Assembly: GCF_003057965.1 (NCBI RefSeq)
Contig: NZ_CP020921.1
Span: 684,501-748,500 of the forward strand
Direction of reading: 5' to 3'
DNA length: 64,000 nucleotides
From: Thermodesulfobium acidiphilum
GTDB lineage: Bacteria > Thermodesulfobiota > Thermodesulfobiia > Thermodesulfobiales > Thermodesulfobiaceae
The translations under genes were made by a program, and so were the position numbers. Below, one piece after another: positions 45,948 to 54,511 of the stretch. Below the pieces are notes generated by a model that was given only the letters and a program-made list of their open reading frames with translations, made no database searches and was not told the origin of the DNA. Positions within the stretch are counted from its first letter, which is position 1; every line of letters starts with the position of its first letter.

Positions 45948-47042
45948 TTATATTTTTCCATACTTATAATGAGCTGCACATGAACCTTCGGTAGATACCA
46001 TGCATGGACCTACTGGCCTAATAGGAGTACAAGCTTTTCCAAAGAGTGGGCATTCATATGGTTCTATTAATCCCTGTAGAACTTCTCCACACCTGCAGCC
46101 TGGTGGATCGGGGCTTTTTTTACTTTTGAGATTAAATTTCGTTTTGGCACAAAATTTTTTATATTCATCTCTAAATCCTAGCCCACTATTTGGTATTGTT
46201 CCCATGCCTCTCCACTCAGCGTCTTCAGTAACGAATACTTCGTTTATAAAATTCATGGCGTTAACGTTTCCTTCATCCTTTACTGCTCTGCTATAGTTGT
46301 TTACTACTTTTGGTTGATTGTCTTTTTGCATTTTTAGTAACTCTAATATAGCTGAAAGTATATCAACTGGATCAAATCCTGCTACCACTCCACCCTTATT
46401 AAATTTTTTTAAGATACCCCTATAAGGTTTTGTCCCGATTACAGTACTTACGTGGCCAGGATAAATGAAGCCATCAATTTTTGGATTTGTAGATAGGAGT
46501 GCATCAAGCGCTGGAGGAACAACTTTGTGGAATGAGAGAACACTGAAGTTATCAATATTTTGTTCTTTTGCTTTTTTTATAGTAGCTGCTATCGTTGGAG
46601 CTGTTGTTTCAAAGCCTATTCCGAGGAAAATAACTTCAGTTTCGGGATGCTCTGCAGCATACTTCAAGGCATCTAAAGGTCCATAAACGACCTCTACATG
46701 TTTGCCTTCAGATCTTGCTTGAGCTAGATTTGACTTTGATCCAGGGACTTTTAGCATATCACCAAAAGTTGTTATACAGATATTTGGGATCGAAGCAGCT
46801 AAAATAGCAAGATCACAGTCACCCTGCGATGTTACGCAAACTGGACAACCAGGTCCTGAAATGTGTTTGATGTTTTTGGGAAGTAGAAATTTAATTCCAG
46901 ATCTTAAGATACTTACTGTATGTGTTCCGCAAACCTCCATAAAGGTATATGGAAAATCAAATTCTTTTATTTGATCTAATATTTTTTGTGATATTTCTGG
47001 AGATTTGAACTCATCAAGCCAATTCAATGCTTTTTTCCTCAA
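45948..47042 (-). CDS. hypD: Hydrogenase maturation protein HypD
   Basis: A 364-residue iron-sulfur scaffold on which, with HypC, the Fe(CN)2CO unit is built. MEVCGTHTVSILRSG, SGPGCPVCVT and GIGFETTAPT are hallmark motifs, and the C-terminal cysteine-rich part (PGCRCGEVLQG, ECPLFGKACTP) holds the [4Fe-4S] cluster. It overlaps hypC by 29 bases. Confidence 0.96.
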   Translation of the reverse strand: MRKKALNWLDEFKSPEISQKILDQIKEFDFPYTFMEVCGTHTVSILRSGIKFLLPKNIKHISGPGCPVCVTSQGDCDLAILAASIPNICITTFGDMLKVPGSKSNLAQARSEGKHVEVVYGPLDALKYAAEHPETEVIFLGIGFETTAPTIAATIKKAKEQNIDNFSVLSFHKVVPPALDALLSTNPKIDGFIYPGHVSTVIGTKPYRGILKKFNKGGVVAGFDPVDILSAILELLKMQKDNQPKVVNNYSRAVKDEGNVNAMNFINEVFVTEDAEWRGMGTIPNSGLGFRDEYKKFCAKTKFNLKSKKSPDPPGCRCGEVLQGLIEPYECPLFGKACTPIRPVGPCMVSTEGSCAAHYKYGKI

Positions 47043-47283
47043 CTAATTTTGGTTCTTTTTTTTCGGGAGACAAATCTTCAAGTTCTTTCCATAGTTTTAA
47101 GGCTTCAAGTGCTGATTCTTCATCAAGAATCTCCATTGCAAATCCTGCATGCACCAGTACATAATCTCCTACTTTAACTTCTGGTAGAAAAGCTGTACAG
47201 GCCTTGGTTTCTGTTCCCATATAATCGACAGTAGCCATGTCGTTTTCGATCGATTTGACTTTCATTGGAACAGCTAAACACAT
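47014..47283 (-). CDS. hypC: Hydrogenase maturation chaperone HypC
   Basis: An 89-residue HypC/HybG chaperone. The essential Cys2 is in MCLAVPMKV; GDYVLVHAGFAMEILDEESA is the second conserved part. An acidic tail of about 15 residues is longer than in E. coli HypC and overlaps hypD. GGAGGA precedes the ATG. First gene of the hypCDE operon, divergent from the aminotransferase gene. Confidence 0.95.
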   Translation of the reverse strand: MCLAVPMKVKSIENDMATVDYMGTETKACTAFLPEVKVGDYVLVHAGFAMEILDEESALEALKLWKELEDLSPEKKEPKLVEEKSIELA

Positions 47284-47344
47284 AATGTCCTCCTAAAATT
47301 ACTAATATATACTTATTTTTATAAGTAACAACTATTATTCTACT

Positions 47345-47358
47345 ACACTAATTAGTGT
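47345..47358. promoter_or_regulatory. Perfect palindrome between hypC and the aminotransferase gene
   Basis: ACACTAATTAGTGT is a perfect 14-bp palindrome in the 141-base divergent spacer. A second weaker dyad, ACTTA-TAAGT, lies at about 47311-47326, nearer hypC. Size and place fit a repressor or activator site; the binding protein is unknown. Confidence 0.45.
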
Positions 47359-47424
47359 TAAATCAACAGTAATATTTTAACTTTATTGTATAATTATTAA
47401 ATCAAATAATCAAAGAGGTGTGTT

Positions 47425-48615
47425 ATGAAATCTGAAGAGTGGATAGAGCTGGAACACAAGGTTCATTTGCAAACTTATAAAAGATATCCTGTAGTTTTGG
47501 CAAGCGGTGAGGGGGTGTATTTAAAAGACATTGAGGACAAGAAATATCTTGATTTTATAGGAGGTATATCAGTTTGTTCTCTTGGTCACTCTCATCCAGA
47601 AATTGCAGAAATTCTTCATAAACAAGCTCATACACTGATTCATGCAAGCAATTTATTTTATCACCCAAATCAAATCCTTCTTGCAAAGAAATTAGTAGAC
47701 CTTTCTGGTCTGGGAAAGGTATTTTTCTGTAATTCTGGGGCAGAAGCAAATGAAGGTGCTCTAAAGATAGCTAGAGCTTACCACTTTTCTAAAGGCATTC
47801 CTGAAAAGAATAAATTTCTTGCTTTTGAAGGTTCATTTCATGGCAGAACCTTTGGTGCACTTTCTGTGACAGGTCAAGAGAAATATCAGGAGCCATTTAG
47901 GCCACTTGTGCCTGGTGTAGTTTTTGGGCCTATGGACAATCTGGATAAATTTTTAGATATATTAGAAAATGAAGAGAATTTAGCGGCTGTAATAATGGAA
48001 ACAATGCCTGTTGAGGGTATGGGCATTTTCGTTTTGCCAAAAAAATTCGTAAAGAGAGTCAGAGAAATATGCGATCAAAAGGATATTCTACTTATCTTAG
48101 ATGAAGTGCAAGCAGGCATAGCGAGAACTGGAAAGATGTTTTGTTATGAACACTATGAAATAACTCCTGATATTGTCAGCCTTGCAAAGGGACTGGGTAC
48201 AGGTGTTCCTATTGGTGCAGTATTAGCGAGGGATAGCGTAGCATCGCATTTGAAATATGGACAACACGCTACTACTTTTGGAGGATCCCCTTTAATTTGC
48301 TCTGTTAGCTTAAAAGTTCTTGAGATTATAGAAAGAGATAAAATTGTTGAACATGTGGCAAAATTGGGAAAGTTGGCCGATGAAGTTTTTGACAAATGGT
48401 TGAAAGAAGGATTACTAAAGGATTATAGAGGAATGGGCCTTCTTTGGGGGATCGATCCTGTGAAAAAGACAGAAGAAGTTTTTAATAGAGCGTTTGAATT
48501 AGGCCTTTTTGTTAATATGTTGGGGACTGATACCTTGAGAATTGCTCCACCTTTGATTATTTCAAATGAGGAATTTGAAAAGGGTTTGAATATTCTTGAG
48601 ATAGCTTTAAAATAG
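47425..48615 (+). CDS. argD: Class III aminotransferase, acetylornithine type
   Basis: A 396-residue PLP enzyme, closest in style to acetylornithine aminotransferase (arginine synthesis) or related omega-aminotransferases. YLDFIGGISVCSLGHSHPEI, FFCNSGAEANEGALKIAR, SFHGRTFGALS, LDEVQAGIARTGKMFCYEHY and the PLP lysine in SLAKGLGTGVPIGAVLA are all present. No other arg gene is adjacent, so ArgD is the best but not the only reading. A shared bidirectional terminator follows. Confidence 0.85.
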   Translation: MKSEEWIELEHKVHLQTYKRYPVVLASGEGVYLKDIEDKKYLDFIGGISVCSLGHSHPEIAEILHKQAHTLIHASNLFYHPNQILLAKKLVDLSGLGKVFFCNSGAEANEGALKIARAYHFSKGIPEKNKFLAFEGSFHGRTFGALSVTGQEKYQEPFRPLVPGVVFGPMDNLDKFLDILENEENLAAVIMETMPVEGMGIFVLPKKFVKRVREICDQKDILLILDEVQAGIARTGKMFCYEHYEITPDIVSLAKGLGTGVPIGAVLARDSVASHLKYGQHATTFGGSPLICSVSLKVLEIIERDKIVEHVAKLGKLADEVFDKWLKEGLLKDYRGMGLLWGIDPVKKTEEVFNRAFELGLFVNMLGTDTLRIAPPLIISNEEFEKGLNILEIALK

Positions 48616-48630
48616 ATATATAGACAATAA

Positions 48631-48670
48631 AAAACACACCCTCTTTATAATTTCTTCGAGGGTGTGTTTT
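48631..48670. terminator. Bidirectional terminator between two aminotransferase genes
   Basis: AAAACACACCCTC (48631-48643) pairs perfectly over 13 bp with GAGGGTGTGTTTT (48658-48670), with a 14-base loop. A-rich and T-rich flanks make it work for both converging genes. Confidence 0.92.
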
Positions 48671-48682
48671 AAAATTCTAAGA

Positions 48683-49852
48683 TTAGAAAATCTCTGATAA
48701 TCTCTTGATGCCGACCTCTATCATATCGTTTTGTGCATTAGAAAAATTTAATCTCATTGTGTTTTCTCCGCCACCATTGGCATAGAAGCAAAATCCCGGA
48801 ACGTATGCTACGTTTTTTTCAATAGCTTTAGTAAACAATTCTTTAGTATTATATTTTTCCTGTAATTGAACCCAGATAAATAATCCGCCCTCAGGTTTGG
48901 TCCAATCAGATCCCTCTGGAAAATATTTTTCTATAGCATCTAACATCAATTTGCATCTTTCACCATAAATCTTCTTTATTTTTGGGATTTGGATGTCAAG
49001 AATGTTATTTTTACATAACTCATAAACTACCATGTGAATAAAAGGACTGGAGCAAAGATCTGTGCCTTGCTTTGCTTCAACTAATTTTATCATTATATTA
49101 TCTGGTGCTACTATCCAGCCAATTCTTACGCCGGGAGATAAAACTTTTGAAAAGGTGCCCAGATAAATTACGTTATCGTTAGTATCAAATGATTTTATAG
49201 GACTAAGGCTTTCTCCTGTATATCTTAAATCTCCGTAAGGGTCGTCTTCAATTATTAAAGTGCCTGTTTTGTTTGCAACTTCAATCACTTCTTTTCTTCT
49301 ATCAAGTGACAATGTAACCCCTGCTGGATTGTGAAAATTTGGTAAAAGATAAACAAATTTTGGGTTGTATTTTTTTACTTTCTCTTCCAAAAAATTTGTT
49401 AAGGTGCCATTTTTATCTATTGGTATGGTAATGAATTTTGTTTCATAGGCTGTAAATGCCTGTATTGCTCCAAGATATGAAGGTTCTTCTAAAAGAATAT
49501 GATCACCAGGATCGCACATTACCTTTGCTATCAGGTCAAGTGCTTGCTGAGATCCGTTGGTTAAAAGTATATTTTTTGCATTACATTTTATGCCCTTTTT
49601 TGAAAGATATGAAGCTAAAAATTCTCTTAGAGGAGGATATCCTTCGGTAATTGTATACTGCAGGGCCTGTATCCCATTATCTTTAAGAACCTTGTTTGAT
49701 GCTTCTCTGAACTCTTCAACTGGAAAAGTTTCTGGACCTGGTAACCCACCAGCAAAGGATATTAAATCCTTTTTAGCTGTAAGTTTTAAAAGTTCTCTTA
49801 TAACGGAGCTTTCAAATAAATTTGTTCTTTTTGCCATCCTTTCATTCCACAT
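48683..49852 (-). CDS. Class I/II PLP aminotransferase (LysN/aromatic type)
   Basis: A 389-residue fold-type I aminotransferase of the subgroup with 2-aminoadipate, aromatic and branched-chain aminotransferases. ISFAGGLPGPETFPVEEF starts the conserved part; TNGSQQALDLIAKV binds the PLP phosphate, YLLPNFHNPAGVT and DDPYGDLRY follow, the PLP lysine is in GTFSKVLSPGVRIGW, and the C-terminus has MRLNFSN. Exact substrate cannot be told. It is transcribed away from nrdD. Confidence 0.88.
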   Translation of the reverse strand: MWNERMAKRTNLFESSVIRELLKLTAKKDLISFAGGLPGPETFPVEEFREASNKVLKDNGIQALQYTITEGYPPLREFLASYLSKKGIKCNAKNILLTNGSQQALDLIAKVMCDPGDHILLEEPSYLGAIQAFTAYETKFITIPIDKNGTLTNFLEEKVKKYNPKFVYLLPNFHNPAGVTLSLDRRKEVIEVANKTGTLIIEDDPYGDLRYTGESLSPIKSFDTNDNVIYLGTFSKVLSPGVRIGWIVAPDNIMIKLVEAKQGTDLCSSPFIHMVVYELCKNNILDIQIPKIKKIYGERCKLMLDAIEKYFPEGSDWTKPEGGLFIWVQLQEKYNTKELFTKAIEKNVAYVPGFCFYANGGGENTMRLNFSNAQNDMIEVGIKRLSEIF

Positions 49853-50054
49853 TTAAAAACCTCCACCTGTTTATTTGGTATTTCTTTATACCCGATGGTA
49901 ATAGTCAAATCAATAGATACATGACTTTATTATATTAGAAATTTTATAAAAAGGTAATTTTTTGTAATTAATATAATTTATTGCAGTTATATATATTATA
50001 TAAATAAATGTTTTATATACTTATTTTGGGAAACATAGAGAAAACCGTATTGAC

Positions 50055-50089
50055 AAACTATATATAGTGTGACAAACTATATATAGTTA
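50055..50089. promoter_or_regulatory. Two tandem NrdR-box-like palindromes upstream of nrdD
   Basis: AAACTATATATAGTGT (50055-50070) and AAACTATATATAGTTA (50074-50089) each contain the perfect 10-bp palindrome CTATATATAG, at 50058-50067 and 50077-50086, centred 19 bp apart. They resemble the published NrdR box (ACAC-w-ATATAT-w-GTGT). A TTGACA lies directly at the left edge (50050-50055). Position, 47 bases before the nrdD start codon, suits repression. Confidence 0.75.
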
Positions 50090-50135
50090 TTACTTGAGTT
50101 TATTTTTTAAAAATTTAGAAAGAAGGGGTAGGAAG

Positions 50136-52412
50136 ATGAAATGTCCTTATTGTGATTCGAACGATTCTAAAGTTATCGACACTCGATTTGTAGAAGAAAG
50201 TGGTGTTATAAGAAGGAAGAGAGAATGCCTTTCTTGTGGGAAGAGGTTTGTTACCCATGAAATTTACGAAGAGGGTTCGAAAAAAAATATAGATAACAAT
50301 TCTGATGAAACTGTAATACTTTCTCCTGAATATGTAAAAAAGAGAGATGGCAGGGTTGTACCATTTGATATCTTTAGAATTGAAAGGGCAATTGCAAAAG
50401 CTTTCAAAGCTGTTGGAGAACACCTTGGTGCAGAAAAGGAATTAGCAGCTAGGGTTTCTAAGAAATTATATCGTCAATATAGAGAACAAGAAGTAGTAGA
50501 TATTGAAAGGATTCAAGACGTTGTAGAAGAGGTCTTGATAGAAAATGGTTTTGCAAAAGTTGCAAAGGCTTATATTCTTTATAGAAGAAAGAGACAGGAA
50601 GCTAGAGAAAATCTTTCTTGTGCTGTGGATATAGAGCACATAATTCAAGACTATCTTCATCAGGAAGATTGGAGAACAAATGAAAACTCTAATACTACAT
50701 ACTCTTATCCGGGTTTAGTTCTTCACGCTGCTGGATCGGTCATGGCACATTATACTTTGAATCGTATTTATCCTGATGAAGTAAAAGATGCTCACGTAAA
50801 CGCAGATATGCATATTCACGATCTGTCCTATGGTATTACAGCTTATTGTGCAGGTTGGTCTCTGGAAGATCTTCTAAGAGAAGGGTTTGGAGGTGTTCCG
50901 GGTAAAGTCGCAGCAGGTCCAGCAAAACATCTCTCTGCTCTTACCGGGCAAATGGTTAATTTTCTTGGTACAATGCAGATGGAATTTGCAGGTGCACAGG
51001 CATTTAATTCTGTAGATACATTTCTTGCACCTTTTGTAAGGGCTGATGATCTGGATTATAAGAATGTAAAACAGATAATTCAGCAGATGGTTTTTGCAAT
51101 GAATGTGCCTTCCAGATGGGGATCTCAACCTCCTTTTATTAACTTTACTTTTGATTGGACTGTTCCAGAAGACATGATGAACAGGCCTGTTATAATAGGA
51201 GGGAAAGAGTGCCCTGAATATGGCACTTACGGCGATTATCAGAAAGAAATGGATATGATAAATAGAGCATACATAGAAGTAATGCTGGAAGGCGATTATG
51301 ATGGAAGAATATTTTCATTCCCAATTCCTACATACAACATTACTAATAACTTTCCCTGGGAAAGCGAGAATACAGATCTATTATTTGATTTAACGGCAAA
51401 ATATGGCGTTCCATATTTTCAAAATTTTATAAACTCTGATCTTAAGCCTTCAGATATTAGAAGCATGTGTTGTAGACTACAGCTAGATCTAAAAGAACTC
51501 AGGAAAAGGTGTGGAGGACTTTTTGGTTCTGGAGATAAAACTGGATCAATAGGTGTAGTAACTATCAATCTGCCTAGGATTGGATATCTTTCTAAGAGCG
51601 AAAGCGAATTTTTTGCAAGACTTGATAAGGTTATGAACCTTGCAAAAACTTCTCTTGAGATAAAGAGAAAGGTAGTGGAAAGAAATCTTAAGAATGGCTT
51701 GTTGCCGTATACCAGAAGATATCTAGGCTCATTTTCTAATCACTTTTCTACAATTGGCCTTGTAGGGATGAATGAAGCTTGCTTAAATTTCTTGGGAGCA
51801 TCTATTGCTACCGAGAAGGGGAAGAGTTTTGCTATCAAAGTTCTAAAACATATGAGAGAAAAATTAGCTAGCTATCAAGAAGAGACTGGTAATTTATATA
51901 ATTTGGAGGCCACTCCTGCAGAAGGAACATCTTATAGACTTGCAAGGCATGACAAGAAAAAATATCCTGATATTATTACCTCAGGAGAAAGTGAACCGTA
52001 TTATACGAATTCAACTCATTTACCGGTAAATTATACAGAAGATCCGTTTGAGGTAATGGATCACCAGGAGGAATTACAAAAGCTTTATACAGGAGGCACA
52101 GTTATTCACACATTTTTGCCAGAGTCTCCTACTCCTGAAGCTGCAAAACAATTTATAAAGAAGGCATTTGAAAATTACTCTTTCCCTTATCTTACGCTTA
52201 CGCCTACCTTTTCTATATGTCCAACCCATGGATATATTGCAGGAGAACACTTTGTTTGTCCAAAGTGCAATCAAGAAACAGAGGTATATTCAAGGGTGGT
52301 AGGGTATTATAGACCTGTAAGGATGTGGAACAAGGGAAAGAAAGAAGAGTTTAGAAATAGAGTAGAGTATGATATTAACAAATATTCTATTCATAGATTG
52401 GTAGTAAGATAA
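50136..52412 (+). CDS. nrdD: Anaerobic ribonucleoside-triphosphate reductase with N-terminal NrdR zinc ribbon
   Basis: A 758-residue class III ribonucleotide reductase, making dNTPs without oxygen by a glycyl radical. Domains in order: a zinc ribbon (1-45) with C3, C6, C31, C34 and IRRKREC, the same spacing and sequence style as the repressor NrdR; an ATP cone (about 66-155, KKRDGRVVPFD); and the catalytic barrel (NADMHIHDLSYG onward). A C-terminal zinc site (CPTHG, CPKC) precedes SRVVGYYRPV, whose Gly723 is the likely radical residue. ATG 50136 has AAGGGGTAGG upstream; a longer frame from 50094 lacks one. The zinc ribbon is not a normal part of NrdD. nrdG follows after two bases, and NrdR-box-like repeats lie upstream. 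Confidence 0.94.
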   Translation: MKCPYCDSNDSKVIDTRFVEESGVIRRKRECLSCGKRFVTHEIYEEGSKKNIDNNSDETVILSPEYVKKRDGRVVPFDIFRIERAIAKAFKAVGEHLGAEKELAARVSKKLYRQYREQEVVDIERIQDVVEEVLIENGFAKVAKAYILYRRKRQEARENLSCAVDIEHIIQDYLHQEDWRTNENSNTTYSYPGLVLHAAGSVMAHYTLNRIYPDEVKDAHVNADMHIHDLSYGITAYCAGWSLEDLLREGFGGVPGKVAAGPAKHLSALTGQMVNFLGTMQMEFAGAQAFNSVDTFLAPFVRADDLDYKNVKQIIQQMVFAMNVPSRWGSQPPFINFTFDWTVPEDMMNRPVIIGGKECPEYGTYGDYQKEMDMINRAYIEVMLEGDYDGRIFSFPIPTYNITNNFPWESENTDLLFDLTAKYGVPYFQNFINSDLKPSDIRSMCCRLQLDLKELRKRCGGLFGSGDKTGSIGVVTINLPRIGYLSKSESEFFARLDKVMNLAKTSLEIKRKVVERNLKNGLLPYTRRYLGSFSNHFSTIGLVGMNEACLNFLGASIATEKGKSFAIKVLKHMREKLASYQEETGNLYNLEATPAEGTSYRLARHDKKKYPDIITSGESEPYYTNSTHLPVNYTEDPFEVMDHQEELQKLYTGGTVIHTFLPESPTPEAAKQFIKKAFENYSFPYLTLTPTFSICPTHGYIAGEHFVCPKCNQETEVYSRVVGYYRPVRMWNKGKKEEFRNRVEYDINKYSIHRLVVR

Positions 52413-52414
52413 AT

Positions 52415-53104
52415 TTGTTTAAAGGGTGGATTAAACTCTCTTTTATAGATTATCCTGATAAGCTTTCTACTGTTCTTTTTACTGAAGGCTGTAACTTTAG
52501 ATGTCCATATTGTCATAATTTTGATCTTGTTTTGCCCAACAACTTAGAGGTTATTAACATTGAAAAAATTCTAAATTTTCTTGAAAAAAGAAAAAGAAAA
52601 ATAGATGCAGTGGTTATATCTGGTGGAGAGCCCTTCCTACACGGTAAAGAATTAGAGGATTTTGTAAAGAAAGCTAGGATAATGGATTTTTTAATTAAAA
52701 TTGATACAAATGGTTCTTTTCCTGAAAAGGTTTTTGATTGGGACAGAAGAGGTCTGGTGGATTTTTGGGCAGTTGATTTTAAGGTACCATTTGAAAAATA
52801 TGATTTGGTACAGGGGAATGGAGAAAAAACGAAAATTACCATTCGTTATCTATTAGAAAAGGATACTCCCTCAACTTATGAACTTCGCACTACGATTTTT
52901 CCAAGATTTCATAGTATTGAAGTTTTAACGAAGATGCTATTTGAGATTGAAGGAGCTACTATGTGGTATTGGCAAAATTTTAGAAATGACAGAACGCTTG
53001 ATGAAAGTGCGGCTTTGGTTGAGCCTTATAGCAAAGACTTATTGAACGAGTGGAAAAGTAGATTGGATGTATTTAAAAAAGTTGGCAAGATTATAATTAG
53101 ATAG
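52415..53104 (+). CDS. nrdG: Anaerobic ribonucleotide reductase activating radical-SAM enzyme
   Basis: A 229-residue radical-SAM activase that installs the glycyl radical on NrdD. The cluster motif is CNFRCPYC (C26, C30, C33); SGGEPFLHG follows and an IDTNGSFPE region sits in the barrel. It starts at TTG 52415, two bases after the nrdD stop, so translation is coupled. It is longer than E. coli NrdG (154) and belongs to the longer activase branch found in many anaerobes. Confidence 0.9.
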   Translation: MFKGWIKLSFIDYPDKLSTVLFTEGCNFRCPYCHNFDLVLPNNLEVINIEKILNFLEKRKRKIDAVVISGGEPFLHGKELEDFVKKARIMDFLIKIDTNGSFPEKVFDWDRRGLVDFWAVDFKVPFEKYDLVQGNGEKTKITIRYLLEKDTPSTYELRTTIFPRFHSIEVLTKMLFEIEGATMWYWQNFRNDRTLDESAALVEPYSKDLLNEWKSRLDVFKKVGKIIIR

Positions 53105-53113
53105 TTTTTATCT

Positions 53114-53142
53114 ACAATTCAGGGTGTTATGCCCTGAATTGT
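53114..53142. terminator. Terminator hairpin between nrdG and the secreted-protein gene
   Basis: ACAATTCAGGG pairs perfectly over 11 bp with CCCTGAATTGT around a 7-base loop; TTTATTTT follows on the plus strand. It separates two converging genes. Confidence 0.85.
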
Positions 53143-53769
53143 TTATTTTGGAACGCCGTTTATTGTGTATGTCCAGGAAGGAATTTCAAACGTAGATGAG
53201 GGGATTTCTCTTCCAACAGAGATGTCGGTAATTACGACAGTTGTATCTCCTTTGGGGGATTGGATGTATATTTTTCTTATCCATGAAGTATAGTCCTCTA
53301 TCCAGACAGTAAAATTTAGATTCTCTCTGCTAAACGTATATACATGACAGGGCCCAATATTTAGCGTATCAGTTCCCTCTAGTGTAGCTGATGATGCAAT
53401 TTGACCCCCTTCTGTAGGGAAGAATAGATAATTAAAAGTTCTATCGGCATATTTTTCAAGATCTTTTCTTGACATTAAGTACGCTATATGAAGGAGATGA
53501 GAGTTAAAAAAGTACTGGTTATCTGCAACATTTATCACAGCGCTGCCGTCTCCGATAATAAATGGTCCGTCAACTCTAACTTTATCTTTAGTTGCCCATA
53601 CCTGAAAGGTCCCATTTATTCTGTATCCTGAAATTTGTAAAACGAACGTCTGAGGTTCAATAGAGTCAAGCACAGAGATGACCCTGTTTACATCAGCATA
53701 AGAACTGTTTCCTGATGATAATACAATGGGTAAAACAAAAAGTAAAAAAAAGAATTTTAAAAATTTCAT
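53143..53769 (-). CDS. Secreted LolA-like protein
   Basis: A 208-residue protein with a clear signal peptide (MKFLKFFFLLFVLPIVLSSG, cleavage near SYA). The mature part looks like the open beta-barrel of LolA/LolB-type lipid carriers: VLQISGYRINGTFQVWATKDKVRVDG early and IYIQSPKGDTTVVITDISVGREIPSSTFEIP at the end. Family assignment is by fold impression only. It probably works in the periplasm or at the outer surface. Paired with the PLD-like lipoprotein gene 30 bases upstream on the same strand. Confidence 0.6.
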   Translation of the reverse strand: MKFLKFFFLLFVLPIVLSSGNSSYADVNRVISVLDSIEPQTFVLQISGYRINGTFQVWATKDKVRVDGPFIIGDGSAVINVADNQYFFNSHLLHIAYLMSRKDLEKYADRTFNYLFFPTEGGQIASSATLEGTDTLNIGPCHVYTFSRENLNFTVWIEDYTSWIRKIYIQSPKGDTTVVITDISVGREIPSSTFEIPSWTYTINGVPK

Positions 53770-53799
53770 TTTTCCTCCTGAATTTTAATGTGGTGCAAC

Positions 53800-54387
53800 T
53801 TAAAGTGTAAGGTTTCTAAAATTCATATTGTCATTCCACATTTTATTAAAATAGTCCTCACATTTTTTTGCGAAAGCTGGATCTTTTATAACCACAAACA
53901 TTTCATCATTAGTATCAGTTGCAGATTTTGTATAATTGTAGCTTCCTGTAGTGGCTATAGAATCGTCTATTATACTCATTTTTAGATGCATAAGCCCGGT
54001 ATGGGTATTTACTTTAACAGGAATTTTATCAATTAAAAGAGTATTAACGGCGTGTTTCATTACATTGTTATTTGCTTGCTCTCTGTCAACTATTACCCTT
54101 ACTTCAACACCTCTTTTTTTGGCATTAGTCAACGCTTTTAAAATTTCTGGTTGTGTAAAACTGTATATTGCAACATCAATCTTTTTCTTTGCACTGTTAT
54201 AAAGGTTAACTAGAACTGGTACAGGATTCTCATTTTCTCTTGGAAATAATAATTCAACCGACTTTGAGCTTATTTCTTTTTTTGGTTGTGCTGGGGGATT
54301 GATATTCCCATTAGTTACAGGATTGTTGCAACCTGATAAAATAAAAACAAAAAGTAAAGGGAATAAAATGCTTGCTATTCTTTTCAT
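53800..54387 (-). CDS. Phospholipase D-like lipoprotein (single HKD)
   Basis: A 195-residue lipoprotein: signal MKRIASILFPLLFVFILSGC with lipobox LSGC. The rest is one PLDc_2 domain with FTQPEILKALTNAKKRGVEVRVIVD and the catalytic HLKMSIIDDSIATTGSYNYT (HxKx4D). Single-HKD proteins of this size (Nuc-like) are dimeric nucleases or phosphodiesterases. Being lipid-anchored, it may degrade extracellular DNA or lipid. Confidence 0.85.
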   Translation of the reverse strand: MKRIASILFPLLFVFILSGCNNPVTNGNINPPAQPKKEISSKSVELLFPRENENPVPVLVNLYNSAKKKIDVAIYSFTQPEILKALTNAKKRGVEVRVIVDREQANNNVMKHAVNTLLIDKIPVKVNTHTGLMHLKMSIIDDSIATTGSYNYTKSATDTNDEMFVVIKDPAFAKKCEDYFNKMWNDNMNFRNLTL

Positions 54388-54511
54388 TTTTTTCTCCTAA
54401 AATTTATATAACTAAATTTTTTAGCAACTTTTAAATTATAATATCTAATTATATTTTTTGCTAATTAAAGAAAAATTAGACTTTTTTTAGCTTTTTTGGA
54501 GGTATTTATTT

